Assembly (NCBI GenBank): GCA_027924585.1
Contig: BSBM01000440.1
Span: forward strand, 14,911,501-14,975,500
Origin: Larix kaempferi
Taxonomy: Eukaryota; Streptophyta; Pinopsida; Pinales; Pinaceae
Length of the DNA stretch: 64,000 nt
Reading direction: 5' to 3'
In this document: positions 1-13,270 of the stretch, piece by piece
Numbering within the stretch: the first letter of the stretch is position 1
Layout of the letters: each line of letters starts with the position of its first letter
Position numbers and translations under genes: made by a program
Notes under the pieces: generated by a model
Databases searched by the model: none
What the model saw: the letters and a program-made list of their open reading frames with translations, nothing else
Told to the model about the DNA's origin: nothing

Positions 1-2168
1 ATCATCTACACAAACATGGGTCGAATGAAAACACAAATCCTTTTAGTTACCGGGAACAATAGAAGGGTGAAACCCTCTCTTGAGTATTTTCCTTTACGGA
101 TTATACAATGAAAAACATTTACTACTAAAAACAACGACGGAAGTGTTGAGGATTCATCCTCCCCAAGCTACCAACAGTTCATAGGATTTCGACGAAGGTC
201 ACCCTCAGGGCCCAAGAAAACACAAAGTCTCGGCAAAGAACACAATGAAGGTCCACTAGTCATCTAACCGGAGTAACGAGTAACCACCGAAGCTTACCGG
301 TCATTTGCAGTTTCCAGCTACCAAAACTTAAGTTGAGAAGCCATCGACGAAGGTACCTGCCATTTGAACATGAGCGTGGTTAAAACAAGGGTCATTACAG
401 GTGAATATTAACAAATGAAACTCTCAAATTAGAATGGAAGACACATGGTTTCAAACTGAGAACCTTTACCTTTAAAGAAATTATCACCGGAACAAAACGC
501 TAAGGCAGTGCAAACTGTAACCATTACTCCACTACTGAATGCAAAGAAGGATGGAAAACAACTCTGGAGAACCACCACTGGGCAGACATGGAAAGCCGAG
601 CATCGAATCAACTACCATGAAGAAGTTGCCACTCACCCTGGAACTATTAATACAAGCTGCTACTGTAAAACACCATTAGTGTTTTGGCTCTTAAACTACC
701 AATAGGTCACGATTTCGAACCGTGGGCACTCCACAAAAACCTGCTAACAAAACCCTGAAGGCTCTCGGCTTGTCGGCCTCTCCTCAGAGCGACTACACCG
801 AATGTTAAGGAAACATTAACACTGTAGAACATAGTGGGGTAGGGTTAGATTCCAACAACCAAAACCCTTGCTAGATCAACGGTGGAGATCACTGAAGGGT
901 TTTCACATAAACCCAAGCAACAAACGTATTAAAGACACCATAAATACCATAGCCACCAAGGAGGACAGCTCAGTAATACTTCGAACCAAAACACTTATAG
1001 CTCGTCATGAGGCTTGCACTATCACCACACCATCACGTGCCAAGCACCACGACATTATCCACAAAGACATTCCACTGTCTCGGTAGTTGGGAGTCTTAAA
1101 TGCCAAGAGAAGCCAAAGTGCCTGCCAGCACGAAAATCTTCATAGTCTTAATGTCACCCATTTTACAATGTATCGGGTTGTTGATCAAACACACGATTCG
1201 GTTATGTAATAACACCTTGTGGTAAGTCAAGGTGGTGTCGAATGCATTGGTAGGAAATCATAATATCATATAAGGTCACATAGATGCGCACACACAATAC
1301 CATATAGTTATTGTTCATAGGACCTTGTATAGGATTTGATATGTATATATTTCAATAGAGTACGGAAATTAAATAGAAATTTGTATATAGTCCATAGGTT
1401 AGCAATTAACTATGATATGAATTGCAATAATTCCTAGGTTAGAATTTAATCAAATCATGCATGTAATTTCTAGGCTTTAGAATATATTTAAAGAATTGCA
1501 TATCGATTATTGCATTTTTTTTGCACTTAGCCATCACATATAGACATTGGTAAATCTCATAATATACATCAAAGAGAAACTCACGATAACAATACATAGA
1601 ATTAAACTATGGTATATGGATTCTATCCACTTGCCTGAACAATTTAAGAAAAGGTTAGTACAGGATTTATGACTGACATACTTCTGTTTTACAAACTAGG
1701 CTAACTGAAGTTCTCACCAATAGCATTATCGACATTATGCCTCTTAAATCATTAAGACCTTGGAGACACAGAAACTGGTTAGAAACTCTTTGGTCATATG
1801 TCGTAAACACTAAAACTCTTACCTGTAATCTGCGAAAAATGACAATTCAAATGTTTTAACACGAATGCTAAGTAAGCCTTGGGGCATCTGTAGGACCCCT
1901 TCATCATCAAACAAAAGAATAATAGTTAAACACATATAAACTTATATCTTTGGATCAGCGACAAAAGAATTGTGAAAGTACAGTTGAGTGAGTTTAACAT
2001 CAAAAGAAGATATTAGTGAACTTGTCATAAACATTACACTTTTGACTAACACCGCATTTAGTACAACGAGATGACATTCAAACATTTATTATATTTCCAC
2101 ACAGTTAGATTACACATTAAAAGCTATATTGAGAAATTTTAAATTCTTGTAAATTTTGGGATGTTACA
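1..2168 (+). repeat. TE1 5' LTR, right-hand half
   Basis: It aligns base for base, with small differences, to 9240-11409 of the 3' LTR and ends in TGTTACA just before the primer site. By eye the copies differ at several percent of positions, so the insertion is not recent. The promoter half of this LTR is outside the window. Short open frames inside it recur at the same places in the 3' LTR and show no protein resemblance, so they are treated as noise. Confidence 0.93.
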
Positions 2169-2170
2169 TG

Positions 2171-2184
2171 TGGTATCAGAGCGC
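2171..2184 (+). other. TE1 primer binding site
   Basis: TGGTATCAGAGCGC lies two bases after the 5' LTR end. It matches the 3' end complement of plant initiator-Met tRNA, the usual primer for minus-strand DNA synthesis in this group. Confidence 0.85.
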
Positions 2185-2314
2185 GAGTTCAAACTCTAGG
2201 CCTGAAATAGGCTCACGCGCGCAAACAGAAAATAAAAATCAGAAAAGTTTATGTTACTAAATTTTATTTTTGATTTTATTTTTGTACAGAACGAGTTGAT
2301 ATTAATTTGCAGGT

Positions 2315-3570
2315 ATGGACATTCCAGAGGAATCGGTAGAGGACAGATCTCCTTGTAATGAGTACAATAACAACAATAATAATGAAGAAATATATGTTGA
2401 ATTAAATAACCAGTCTTCAGAACTTCTTCGTACTGTAAAAGATTTAAAATTTGAGATAATAACTGTTAAGGAAGAAAATGAATGCATTATGAAGTCACAG
2501 GAAGAGTTAAATCAGATTCTATTGGAGAAATACCATAATGAGAAAAGAGGAAGGAAATCAGAAGTAAAATTTGATTCTGGTGCAATGTCTCACAAACATA
2601 AGAGTAAGAAAGTTAAAAATGGTAAAAACATTAGTTACTCTTCATCTGAATCTGATCAAAGTAATTATACTTCTGTTTATGACAGCAATGATAGTGATAA
2701 CTATTCTAAGAAGAGGAAACATAAGCATTATGAACAAATTACTGGATAGTTTAAAAAGATTAAGACACCAACTTTTAATGGCGAAACTGAAAAGGGGGAG
2801 ACAACTGAAGCATGGCTGTTTAGAATGAAGAAGTACTTTGATATTTACGATTACTCTTCTCAATTAAAAGCCAAGATGGCTATTTACAATCTGATAGGAA
2901 AGACAGATATCTGGTGGTAGGATCTTAAAAGAATTAAGAGCATAAAGGAAAGAGACGTAACCGGGAATATGTTTAAAAAGTTATTTAAGAAAAAGTTCTT
3001 GTCGGAACAATACTATAAAGATAAATCAAAAGAGTTTTATGATCTAAAATTGGGTACTATGAACATGAAGGAGTTGTGCAGCAAGTTTGTTAGCTTACTG
3101 AGGTATGTACCTTACATGGTCGAAGAGAAGCCTAAGGTGCAAAGGTTTCTAAGTTGTCTACCTTTCAACATAAAAGACATGATTGAGTATGATAACCCTT
3201 CCACTCTAGAAGAGGCTATGAGGAAAGCAAATTTATGTTTTGATCAAAATAGAAAAAGAAGGAACAACTGGATGGAAAAGTAATAAGTCTAATAATTTTG
3301 AGCATAAAAAGAAGAGCTTTAATCATAATTTTGGAAGTTTTAAGAAAAATTTTAATAACAGAAAATTTCCAAGGAATAATAATTACAGGAGTAATGCACC
3401 ACAGAATTTTACTGCTGCAAGAATTGTACCTAATAACAATAACAACACCAAGTATGTTGAACAGAAAGGACATTTCAATTGTTTTGATTGCGGTGGACCA
3501 CACAAGAAAGCAGATTTCCCACGCAACAAAAGGACAGTCAACAACATTCATAGCATAAAAGCAGAGCCAA
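2315..3570 (+). pseudogene. TE1 gag (capsid and zinc knuckle), degraded
   Basis: The frame opens with MDIPEESVEDRSP. A Lys/Ser-rich linker follows, then a Ty3/gypsy capsid-type core (TPTFNGE, FYDLKLG, RFLSCLPF), an Asn/Lys-rich basic stretch and a zinc knuckle near 3478-3520. Nonsense codons interrupt it at 2747 and 2920, and a frameshift near 3240-3283 moves the C-terminal part to another frame. The knuckle reads CFDCGGPHKKADF, so the last cysteine is lost. Gag would package element RNA into virus-like particles. It is non-functional here. Confidence 0.88.
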
Positions 3571-3639
3571 TAGTTGGTGATGTGGCAAGAGAAATGCCAA
3601 GAATAAATGCAGCGCTGAAAAATCGGCAAGTAGACCATC

Positions 3640-5540
3640 AAATGTCCATGGTCGAAATAGAAGGTCTGCTACAAAACCGATCTATTTCTATTTTGAATAA
3701 TTCAGGTGCAAGTTTGAGTTACATTTCCCCTGAATTAGTGAAAAATTGCAAGTTAAGAATATAAAAGTTTGATAATTCTTGGTTAGTTCAGCTAGCAATA
3801 GGCACTAAAACAAAGGTTATAGACTTTGTTAAAAATTGTGATATATTTTTGAATCAGCTGAAAACCCAAGTTAATCTGAATGTTTTACCCTTAGGGTCAT
3901 ATGACTTGTTGATTGGTATGGATTGGCTTGAACAACATAGAGTAGTGCGTAATTGTTATGAGAAATCTTTTACTTGTCTGAATAATGAAGGTAAAATTGA
4001 AACAGTAAAAGGAATTCATAGAAAGATTTCAGTAAGACAAATTTCTGCATTACAAGTTAAGAGAGCTTCCAGAAAGGGCTGTAAAATGTTTGTTGTTAAT
4101 GTTATTAATGACGAGTGTTCATCTAAAGAAGACAAGTTAAAACTAGAGGATATTCCCATCCTTAGGGACTTTTCTAACGTATTCCCGGAAGAAATTCCAG
4201 GATTACCTCCGAAAAGGGAACTTGATTTCACCATTGAGTTAGTACCAGGTGCGGTACCAAACTCAAAGGCTCCCTACAGGATGAATATTCTGGAGTTAAA
4301 TGAGTTAAAATATCAGCTGAAGGAATTAATAGATAAAAACTACATAAGGCCAAGTGTGTCTCCTTGGGGAGCACCAGTAATTTTCGTTAAAAAGGACGGT
4401 ACCATGCGACTGTGCATCGATTACCGTCAGCTTAATAAAATGACAATTAAGAACCGATATCTCTTACCCTGCATATATGATCTATTTGATCAGGTACGCG
4501 GAGCAGAGATATTCACTAAAATTGATTTAAGGTCCGGGTATAATCAGGTTAGAATAAAAGACGAAGACATATTCAAAACTGCATTCAGAACGCGATATGG
4601 ACACTACGAGTTCGTAGTTATGCCTTTTGGGCTAACCAACGCACCGATGGTGTTCATGTGTTTAATGAACAACGTTCTGTATAAATATTTGGATAAGTTT
4701 GTAGTTGTGTTCATTGATAATATTCTGATTTACCCAAAAACTAAAGAAGAGCATGACGAACATTTAAGAATAATTTTGCAAGTTTTAAGAGAACATCAAC
4801 TTTACGCTAAGTTTAGTAAATGTGATTTTTATAAAGATAAAATACAGTACTTAGGTCACATAATTTCTAAAGATGGAATTTCTGTCGACCCTGATAAGAT
4901 AAAAGCAACAAACGAGTGGCCTGTCCCTAAAGATGTAACTGACATTCGGTCATTTATGGGGATAATAGGTTACTATCGAAAGTTTATTGAAGGGTTTTCA
5001 AGAATTGCGAACCCCATTACTTCTTTGCAGAAGAAAGGGAAGAAATTCGTATGGGATCAAAAGTGTCAAGAAAGCTTTAATAAGTTAAAATAATTATCAA
5101 CCACTGCATCAATTTTAAAAATTGCTAATCCTAACAAAGACTTCGTTGTATGCACTGATGTGTGCAATGATGGACTTGGTGGGGTCTTAACTCAAGAGAG
5201 TCATGCTATTGCTTTTGAGTCTAGAAAGTTAAAAATCCATGAAAAGAATTATGCAACTTACGATCTTGAGTTGGCAGCCATGATACATGCATTAAAAATG
5301 TGGTGCCATCACTTGATTGGAAAAAAATTCACATTAATGACAAATAATAAGTGTTTAAAGTATTTGTTGGATCAAAAAAATCTTAACGTAAGGCAAGCTA
5401 GATAGTTAGCTTTCCTTAGCAAGTATGATTTCGAGATTCAACACATTAAGAGAAAATAAAACAAAGTTGCTGATGCATTAAGCAGGAATCCCAGATTAAG
5501 CTTTATGGCAGCAATCATCACGTTTAAGACAGATTTGAAA
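3640..5540 (+). pseudogene. TE1 pol, protease-RT-RNase H part, degraded
   Basis: The protease region has NSGA where the catalytic aspartate should precede SGA. RT is well preserved: the stretch [12 protein letters not shown], then [16 protein letters not shown], then [13 protein letters not shown], then MPFGLTNAP. The active site reads FIDNIL, so one of the paired catalytic aspartates is asparagine. RNase H follows from about 5100 (CTDVCNDGLGGVL, with YDLELAAMIHALK). Everything is in one frame, with nonsense codons at 3762, 5091 and 5403 and more before 5560. Pol copies element RNA to DNA; here two catalytic sites and the frame are broken. Confidence 0.92.
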
Positions 5541-6990
5541 AATCAAATTGAAAAATGAATTAAACAAGATGAAAATTATCAAAAATTGCTTGGTAAAGTT
5601 GCTGAAAATGTATCTGAAAATTCAATAACAGATTTCGGCATTAATAAAAATGGCTTAATGACTTATAAAAACAGAATTTATGTACCAAATGTGTCAAAGG
5701 TTAAGCTGTTAATTTTGGATGAAGTTCATAAGAGTCCTTATTCAGGACATCCAGGTTATCAGAAAATGATAACTATGTTGAGGAATGATTATTTTTGGCC
5801 CAACATGAAGAATGAAGTGGTTGAATACATAGCTAGATGTTTTGAATGTCAGACCATTAAGGCTGAACATCAACATCCAGCTGGACTATTGCATCCATTG
5901 CCAATTCCAGAATGGAAATGGGAGATTATAAGTATTGATTTTATTATAGGTTTGTCTAAAAACTAGAAACAGAATGACTCCATAATGGTGGTTATGGACA
6001 AGTTAAGTAAGGATGCTCATTTTATTCCTGTTAAAACCACTTTTAAAGCTTCTAACATTGCAGATGTATTTATGAAGCAAATCTTTCGCTTGCACGAAAT
6101 TCCAAAGGTAATTATTTCTGACTGAGACTCTAAGTTCACTGGAAATTTGTGGACAACACTGTTTAAAGGTTTAAATACTAAATTAAATTTCAACACTTCT
6201 TTCCACCCACAAACTGATGGTCAAATAGAAAGGGTAAATCAGATTTTAGAAGACATGCTAAGAATTTATGTCAAAGATCAGCCATCTAAGTGGGAAGATT
6301 ATTTACATTTAGCAGAATTTGCATACAATAATCATTATCAAGCATCTGCTAAGTTAAGTCCATTTGAGATTTTGTATGGAAGAAAATGTTGTACTCATAT
6401 TTCTTGGGATAACCCTGTAGATAGATTAATGCTAGGACCAGATTTATTGAAAGAAATGGAGCTAACCGTGAAACAGGTTCAAAATAACTTAAAAGTTGCC
6501 TAAGATCGGCAGAAAAGTTATGCAGATTTGAAACGCATTGAAAGACAATTTCAGGTTGGAGACCATGTTTTTATCAAGGTAAAACCCCAAAAAAGTTCTT
6601 TGAAGCGTGGGAGTTGTGTTAAATTAGCACCAAGGTACTGTGGACCATTCGAAATCTTATCAAAGATTGGAGCTATCGCATATCAATTGGCCTTGCCATC
6701 CAATTTAAAAATCCACAATGTTTTTCACATTTCTGTTTTAAAGAAGTATGTGCACAATGCTACTCATGTGCTTAATTGGAATGACATACAGGTGGAGCTC
6801 GAAGGAGATTTTTAGGTGGAACCAGACTGTATTCTCGACAGGAGGGAAATTATGCTTCGGAGTCGTACCATAGAGCAGGTAAAGGTGCAATGGAAGCACC
6901 TTAGCCCTAATGAAACTACCTGGAAACTGGAAAGTTAAATGCGGGCAGCATATCCAGTTCTATTCCAGGAAGGATCAGATGATGAATAAG
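5541..6990 (+). pseudogene. TE1 pol, integrase with C-terminal chromodomain, degraded
   Basis: An HHCC zinc-binding region (HKSPYSGHPGY, ending CFECQ) precedes the core: SIDFI holds the first catalytic Asp, IISD the second, and HPQTDGQIERVNQ the Glu. A GPY/F-type region (APRYCGPFEILSKIG) and the HNVFHISVLKKY motif lead to a chromodomain-like tail at about 6815-6960 (PDCILDRRE, VQWKHL, TTWKLE). Nonsense codons at 5964, 6123, 6501, 6813 and 6936 share the frame of the RT part. Chromodomains of this type are thought to steer insertion to particular chromatin. Confidence 0.92.
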
Positions 6991-7013
6991 CAATATCGAT
7001 GACGATGTTGAGC

Positions 7014-7028
7014 TTAAGTGGGGGTGTT
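7014..7028 (+). other. TE1 polypurine tract
   Basis: AAGTGGGGGTGTT abuts the TGTAACA start of the 3' LTR, the position expected for plus-strand DNA priming. Confidence 0.75.
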
Positions 7029-7384
7029 TGTAACATACCCTTTTTGTTGAAAAACATTTTATGTTGGAAACATTATGTTAACTTTTATTATAAGTTTTAT
7101 ATTGGACAATTGTCCAAGGATGACTGTAATTACACAATATTTTATTTTTTAATAAATTAAATGGGAGACAAACACCTAAGGGGACTATTGAAAGAGTGTT
7201 TACTGACCCACTAGGTGGAATGGAATCTGGGGCAGAAGGCAATGGAAAAGTGGCAGCATCATGATGCAACTAACTAGCTGCCGGTATGGGACAACTCCCT
7301 TGAAATGTGGTCATAGTGCCATGGAAGGTGGGACTGGAGCTTGAGGCTCATTTATTCAAAACTGACCACTAAAGACCTAGGCAG

Positions 7385-7394
7385 TTTATATAAG
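7385..7394 (+). promoter_or_regulatory. TATA-like box in TE1 3' LTR
   Basis: TTATATAAG sits about 360 bp from the LTR start, a reasonable place for the U3 promoter. The equivalent in the 5' LTR is outside the window. Assigned by motif only. Confidence 0.5.
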
Positions 7395-7534
7395 AGCCAT
7401 CAAATTATGAATTGAGGTTCATCACTTTTCCTGACGATGAAATTTACCTTCAGGTTTTGCTGTGCTTGCACCCAAGAGATTTGATGAGGGGATATGCTGA
7501 GTTTTTTTATCATGGTGTAAGTCTGCCTATTATA

Positions 7535-7627
7535 CTACTGAGTGCAGAAGTTATATTGCTGAGTGCAGAAGGCATATTTGAGTGCAAAAGTTACACTGCT
7601 GAGTGCAGAAGTTATATTATTGAGTGC
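7535..7627 (+). repeat. 21-bp tandem array in TE1 LTR
   Basis: About five copies of a unit containing GAGTGCAGAAGTTATA recur at 21, 19, 21 and 21 bp spacing. It lies about 150 bp downstream of the TATA-like box, so it would fall in the transcribed part of the LTR. Confidence 0.8.
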
Positions 7628-10600
7628 CTTGCTTCTACACAGATTCCATCTACTTAGTGGTTCAGTAAACAAGCTCGGGGGTCCAAAGGAAGCAAGTAGT
7701 TTTGACTGCTTCTTCTAGAAAAGGTTGGGAGGAACATGCCTCCTTGGGTGTTTGTCGGCCCTATCTTTATTTACAGGTTCTACTTGTCTTTTCTAATTCT
7801 AAGTAGTTAATATTTCTATCTGCAATTATTGAATTACTGTTTCCAAGGATATTATTGAATAAATGCATTTATTTTAGTTTCTGAGCTAATTAATATTATG
7901 TATAGTAATGATTATGTATGGTGAATTGAATAAAATATTTCTCTGCATTTTTCCTCATGCTAATGGATCTGCATCATACTCTAGTACAAAGAAGAGATTA
8001 AGGTAGATAAATTGATAGGGATATTTCCAGATGAATGAGAAAATCAATACTGTTGTATTTCATTAGTTTTTCCTACCATTAATATTCTGTATTAAATAAT
8101 ATAATTCTATGTCTTTTTCTTATCATTCTTTTCATTAGTTAAATGTTTCAGGTTCACTGTATTTCATTCACTATTCTGTATTGAAAATAACAGCTGCAAA
8201 AACTTTATTTCCTAAGTAGACAGTACTGTTATCCCTTACTGCTAACAAGTATATATATCATGAAAACAAACAGTTTTCATATCCAAGTATTGAAATTATC
8301 ATTTTGTTACACAGTATTTAGAAAATCATAACAGTTGTAAATTTAATAGCATCCACAAGCATTATATTACATTTCTATTCTGACAGTCATAGATTTAAAT
8401 TAGGGTTTATTTCTTTCCATGTTTCTCTTTTCTAATCTTATAATCGTTTCTATTTTATTCTGTACAATAATTTATTTCAATGATAAATGCTATTACTAAA
8501 CTTCTATTTTCATAGTATCTAACAATTCTAATGGAGAAAGCAAAAGCTGGTTAACTTGTACTATTATCCAAAATAGAGTTTCGTTTCAAACTTAAGATTT
8601 ATGACAAGCTAGTACTCTTCACTTATCAAACCTTAGAAGGATCAATTTTTATCTTTCAAGTTTAAGAGTTTAGTTAAGTTTCAAACAGAATAAGAAACTG
8701 GTCACGATTCATTTCATAACTGAATACAAAACGTTTGATTTTGGCTCACAACCATCATAAAAATCGACAGACATGAACGACGAGTAAAACTTTTAAAACC
8801 ATAAACTCAGGCACCAAAAATGATTATCATTTACATTCCTTAAGACTTAAAATAAGAGCATCCCGGCATCAATACGAGATGATATTATCACATTTCACTC
8901 TAAAAATATTAAACAGTAAACCATACGATTTGCTTGAACTAGATATCTATTTATAGAAGTGAAAACATTTGTTATCATAACAGCAGAACATTTCCGAGAA
9001 CCCACATTAGGGTTGACCATTTTAATACAGGGCTAAACCCTTAGCCATTGAGTTTTTCATAAAATACAATAGTGGCAAAACGTTAAAAATATCGAATGCA
9101 TATAAACTGGAGCCCTGCTCTTGAACACAAACACAAACACGATAAAGTAGGAAAACAAGCTATTGTATTATCAAATACAAAGTAGATTGCAAACATTAAG
9201 ATTCGCTTCTTTTGTACAAAATAGAGCAATGCTCACAGTATCATCTACACAAACATGGGTCGAATGAAAACACAAATATTTTCAGTTACTGAGAACAATA
9301 GAAGGGTGAAACCCTCTCCTGAGTATTTTCCTTTACGGATTATACACTGGAAAACATTTACTAATAAAAATAAGGACGAAAGGGTCGAGGATTCATCCTC
9401 CCCAAGCTACCAACAACTCACAGGATTTCGACGAAGGTCACCCTCAGAGCCCAAGAAAACACAAAGTCTCGGCAAAGAACACAATGAAGGTCCACTACTC
9501 ATCTAACCGGAGTAACGAGTAACCGCAGAAGCATATCGGTCATTTGCAGTTTCGAGCTACCAAAACCTAAGCTGAGAAGCCATCGACGAAGGTACCTTCC
9601 ATTTGAACACGAGTGTGGTTAAAAAAGGCGTCATTATAGGTGAAATATTAACAACTGAAACTCTCAAATTAGAATGGAAGACACAGGGTTTCGAACTGAG
9701 AACCATTACCTTTAAAGAAATTATCACTGGAACATAACGCCAAGGCAGTGCAAACTGTAACCATTACTCCACTACCGAATGCAAAGAAGGATGGAAAACA
9801 ACTCGGGAGAACTACCACTGGGCAGACATGGAAAGCCGAGCATCGAATCAACTACCACGAAGAGGTTGCCACTCACCCTGAAGCTGTTAATACAATCTGC
9901 TACTGTAAAACACCATTAGTGTTTCGGCTCTTAAACTACCAACAGGTCATGGTTTCGAACCGTGGGCACTCCACAAAAACCTGTTAACAAAACCCTGAAG
10001 GCTCTCGGCCTGTCGGCCTTTCCTCAGAGCCACTACACCGAATGCCAAGGAAACATTAACACCGTAGAACATAGTGGAGGTAGGGTTAGATCCCAACAAC
10101 CAAAACCCTTGCTAGATCAACGGTGGAGATCACCGAAGGGTTTTCACGTAAACACAAGCAACAACCGTATTAAAGACACCATAAATACCATAGCCACCAA
10201 GGAGGACAGCTCAGTAATACTTCGAACCAAAACACTTACAGTTCGTCATGAGGCTTGCACTATCACCACACCATCACGTGCCAAGCACCATGACATTATC
10301 CACATAGACATTCCACTGCCTCGGTAGTTGGGAGTCTTAAATGCCAAGAGAATCCAAAGTGCCTGCCAGCACGAAAATCTTCATAGTCTTAATGTCACCC
10401 ATTTTACAATGTATCGGGTTGTTGATCAAACACACGATTCGGTTATGTAATAACACCTTGTGGTAAGTCAAGGTGGTGTCGAATGCATTGATAGGAAATC
10501 ATAATGTCATATAGGGTGACATAGATGCACACACACAATACCATATAGTTATTGTTCTTAGGACCTTGTATAGGATTTGATATATATATATTTCAATAAA

Positions 10601-11409
10601 GTACGAAAATTAAATAGAAATTTGTATATAGTTCATAGGTTAGCAATTAACTATGATATAAATTGCAATAATTCCTAGGTTAGAATTTAATCAAATCATG
10701 CATGTATTTTCTAGGCTTTAGAATATATTTAAAGAATTGCATATCGATTATTGCATTTTGTTTGCACTTAGCCATCACATATAGACATTGGTAAATCTCA
10801 TAATATACATCAAAGAGAAACTCATGATAACAATACATAGAATTAAACTATGGTATATGGATTCTATCCACTTGCCTGAACAATTTAATAAAAGGTTAGT
10901 ACAAGATTTATGACTGACATACTTATGTTTTACAAATTAGGCTAACTGAAGTTCTCACCAATAGCATTATCGACATTATGCATCTTAAATCATTAAGACC
11001 TTGGAGACACGGAAACTGGTTAGAAACTCTTCGGTCACATGTTGTAAACACTAAAGCTCTTACTTGTAATCTGTGAAAAAGGACGATTCAAATGCTTTAG
11101 CACGAATGCTAAGTAAGCCTCGGGGCATCCGTAGGACCCCTTCATCATCAAACATAAGAACAATAGTTAAACACATATAAACTTATATATTTGGATCAAC
11201 GACAAAAGAATTGTGAAAGTACAGTTGAGTGAGTTTAACATCAAAAGAAGATATTAGTTAACTTGTCATAAACATTACACTTTTGACTAACACCGCAGTT
11301 AGTACAACGAGACGACATTCAAACATTTATCATATTTCTGCACAGTTAGATTATGCATTAAAAGCTATATCTAAAAATTTTAAATTCTTGTAAATTTTGG
11401 GATGTTACA

Positions 11410-13260
11410 AAAGATCACGCCGAGTGTTAAGAATTCTTGGAGTTTAAAGGTTGTAGCAGAGATTTCTGAATTGCATTTGTAGGTATGACACCTTCAACGC
11501 TATTGTCGGAAGAGTTTAAGAGATATTTAAGATCTTTTGAGGCAGAGATGTTTCAAATCAAGGTAGAGAAAAAGATCTTTAAATTTTTCAGGCTGATCAC
11601 GTAGGCTTAGCATCAGAGTTGTTCACTCAGGCTTTTCACGCAGGGGTTTAAAGAACTATCACACCTTCATGTAGAGGTATAGCATTCAATCACTAATGCA
11701 GAGGATTAAGGCATGGAGTTAGAGTTTAACAGCTGCAAAACTTTGATGGCAGAGTTTAAACAAGCTGCAAATCTTTTATAACTCCGATTCAAGGCTAAAA
11801 TTAATGCATACGTAGAGATTTAAAACCTTTAACGTAGAGATTTAAAACTTTTAACACAAAGATTTAAAATCGTGGTAGAGTTTAACATATGCAAAATTTT
11901 ACTGGCAGAGTTATATAAATATCCCACGCTCATCTATAAGGGGTATCTACCATACAGAGTTTAAACATTTGCAAATAATCATATGTCAGTTGAAAATGCT
12001 AACACGCAGAGGTCGAAGGCTTCTTCAACGCCCAGCTACAGAGGTCTGAACAGAACACACATAAATTGAATTTCTTGAAAGCTTTGATGAAAATTCATGT
12101 CGGTATTCAAAAGATTTAACAATGCCTTCAGCATTCAATCTACAATTTAAAGGCTAAGAGATTCAGTTAAACAAGACGCAGAGATTAATGCTTTAATATC
12201 TTCAAAGTTTAAAATCTTAGCAGAGTTTAAAGAAATCATGCAAAGCTACCAGCCTGAAACTCTAGAAACTCAAAATTCCTAAAACTAATCATTCAAGAAA
12301 CTTAGATCTGGAGGTAAATTGAGATAGTTTGATGAATTAAAGGTGAATTTAGGCTGATCTTGAGCTTCTCAATCCAGATCTGAGGTTCTTTTAATGATCT
12401 TTAAGCTACAAGGGAGCAGATATGAAGGAAGAACACCCAAAAATTGAAGAAAATTAAGGAAAATTCAAGAAAATTCAACAAGCTAGTATGGTGACCATTC
12501 TGATAACAATATTTAGTGCAGGGATGTGTCTACACTAGTTTAACTATTTTGATAAGAGATGGCGAGTCTCTACGTCAGAGATGAACCGATTACCACAAGT
12601 TCTAAAGATCTAGATTCGTTCATTAAAACTCATTGCCTAAAATCATTTAGGAATTAAAACCATGCATGATAAGCATAAAAGACTCTTAAATGGCAGAAAC
12701 TTGAATCAATTCATGCTAAAACAATGGAGAAGATACATGATTACCAGGAATCCTGGTGTGAGTGCCTCCTCCCTTGCCATAAGTTCTCCTTCCTTCAGCC
12801 TTGCTCTTGAAGAATTGGAGCTCTTTTCTTCCTTTAGAATCTCCTCAGCATGCCTTTGCTCTTTTTTCCTCTCTTTACCATGCCTCCCATGCCTTTCTTA
12901 TATAGCATTGGGAAATGGGCCTTAGGCTTCTCGTTTGAGTGTGGGATAATCCCCTTTCATGATTTTAGATCATTTTCACTTAAAAACCCCTTTTCTATAG
13001 TTTTTAGGCTTTTTGCACCATTTAGAATGATTTTAAGCACAATTAATGCATTTTAATGCATTCCTCAGAGATGATTCGTCTCTGAATGAACTTGTGTCAT
13101 GAATTCCTAGTGCGGGTACATGGTAAACATATGTTGCTCCTGTCACATGATTATGGGTGTCAATTTGATTGTTAACACTTGCACTTTATATAAGAAAAGT
13201 GTTCCATTAAGTCAATTAATAATTAGATCACTTTAATATATTTTCCAAAGTTAGACTTAG
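11410..13260. other. Unassigned repeat-like DNA; probable LTR material
   Basis: No gene is recognisable. From 11450 to 12250 it is peppered with degenerate copies of a GCAGAG-TTTAA-like word. On the minus strand a TATA-like TGCTATATAAG (near 12900) suggests a minus-strand LTR promoter. Two short inverted repeats occur at 12567-12581 and 13065-13085. No paired LTR or primer site was found. Confidence 0.35.
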
Positions 13261-13270
13261 GAAAAATACA

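Larger units (their letters stand above)
1..11409 (+). mobile_element. TE1: Ty3/gypsy chromovirus-like LTR retrotransposon, 5' truncated by window edge
   Basis: Two copies of one long repeat (1-2168 and 9240-11409) flank a gag-pol region of about 4.9 kb. The 3' LTR is complete, starting TGTAACA and ending TGTTACA. Pol order is protease, RT, RNase H, integrase, then a C-terminal chromodomain-like tail, which is diagnostic of Ty3/gypsy chromoviruses. The long LTR would fit the Tekay/Del group, but that assignment is inference. All domains carry nonsense codons, so the copy is dead. The 5' LTR should begin about 2.2 kb left of the window. The five bases after the 3' LTR, AAGAT, are the predicted target duplication. 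Confidence 0.93.
7029..11409 (+). repeat. TE1 3' LTR, 4.38 kb
   Basis: It starts TGTAACA after a purine tract and ends TGTTACA, so the termini are near-inverted. Its right half matches 1-2168. A TATA-like box lies about 360 bp inside and a small 21-bp array lies downstream of it. No coding sequence is recognisable. At 4.4 kb it is unusually long and nearly as long as the internal region. Confidence 0.93.

Noticed and set aside
429-611. Small ORF repeated in both TE1 LTRs (also 9669-9851)
   Set aside because: Its duplication is due to the LTR pair, not to selection on a protein.
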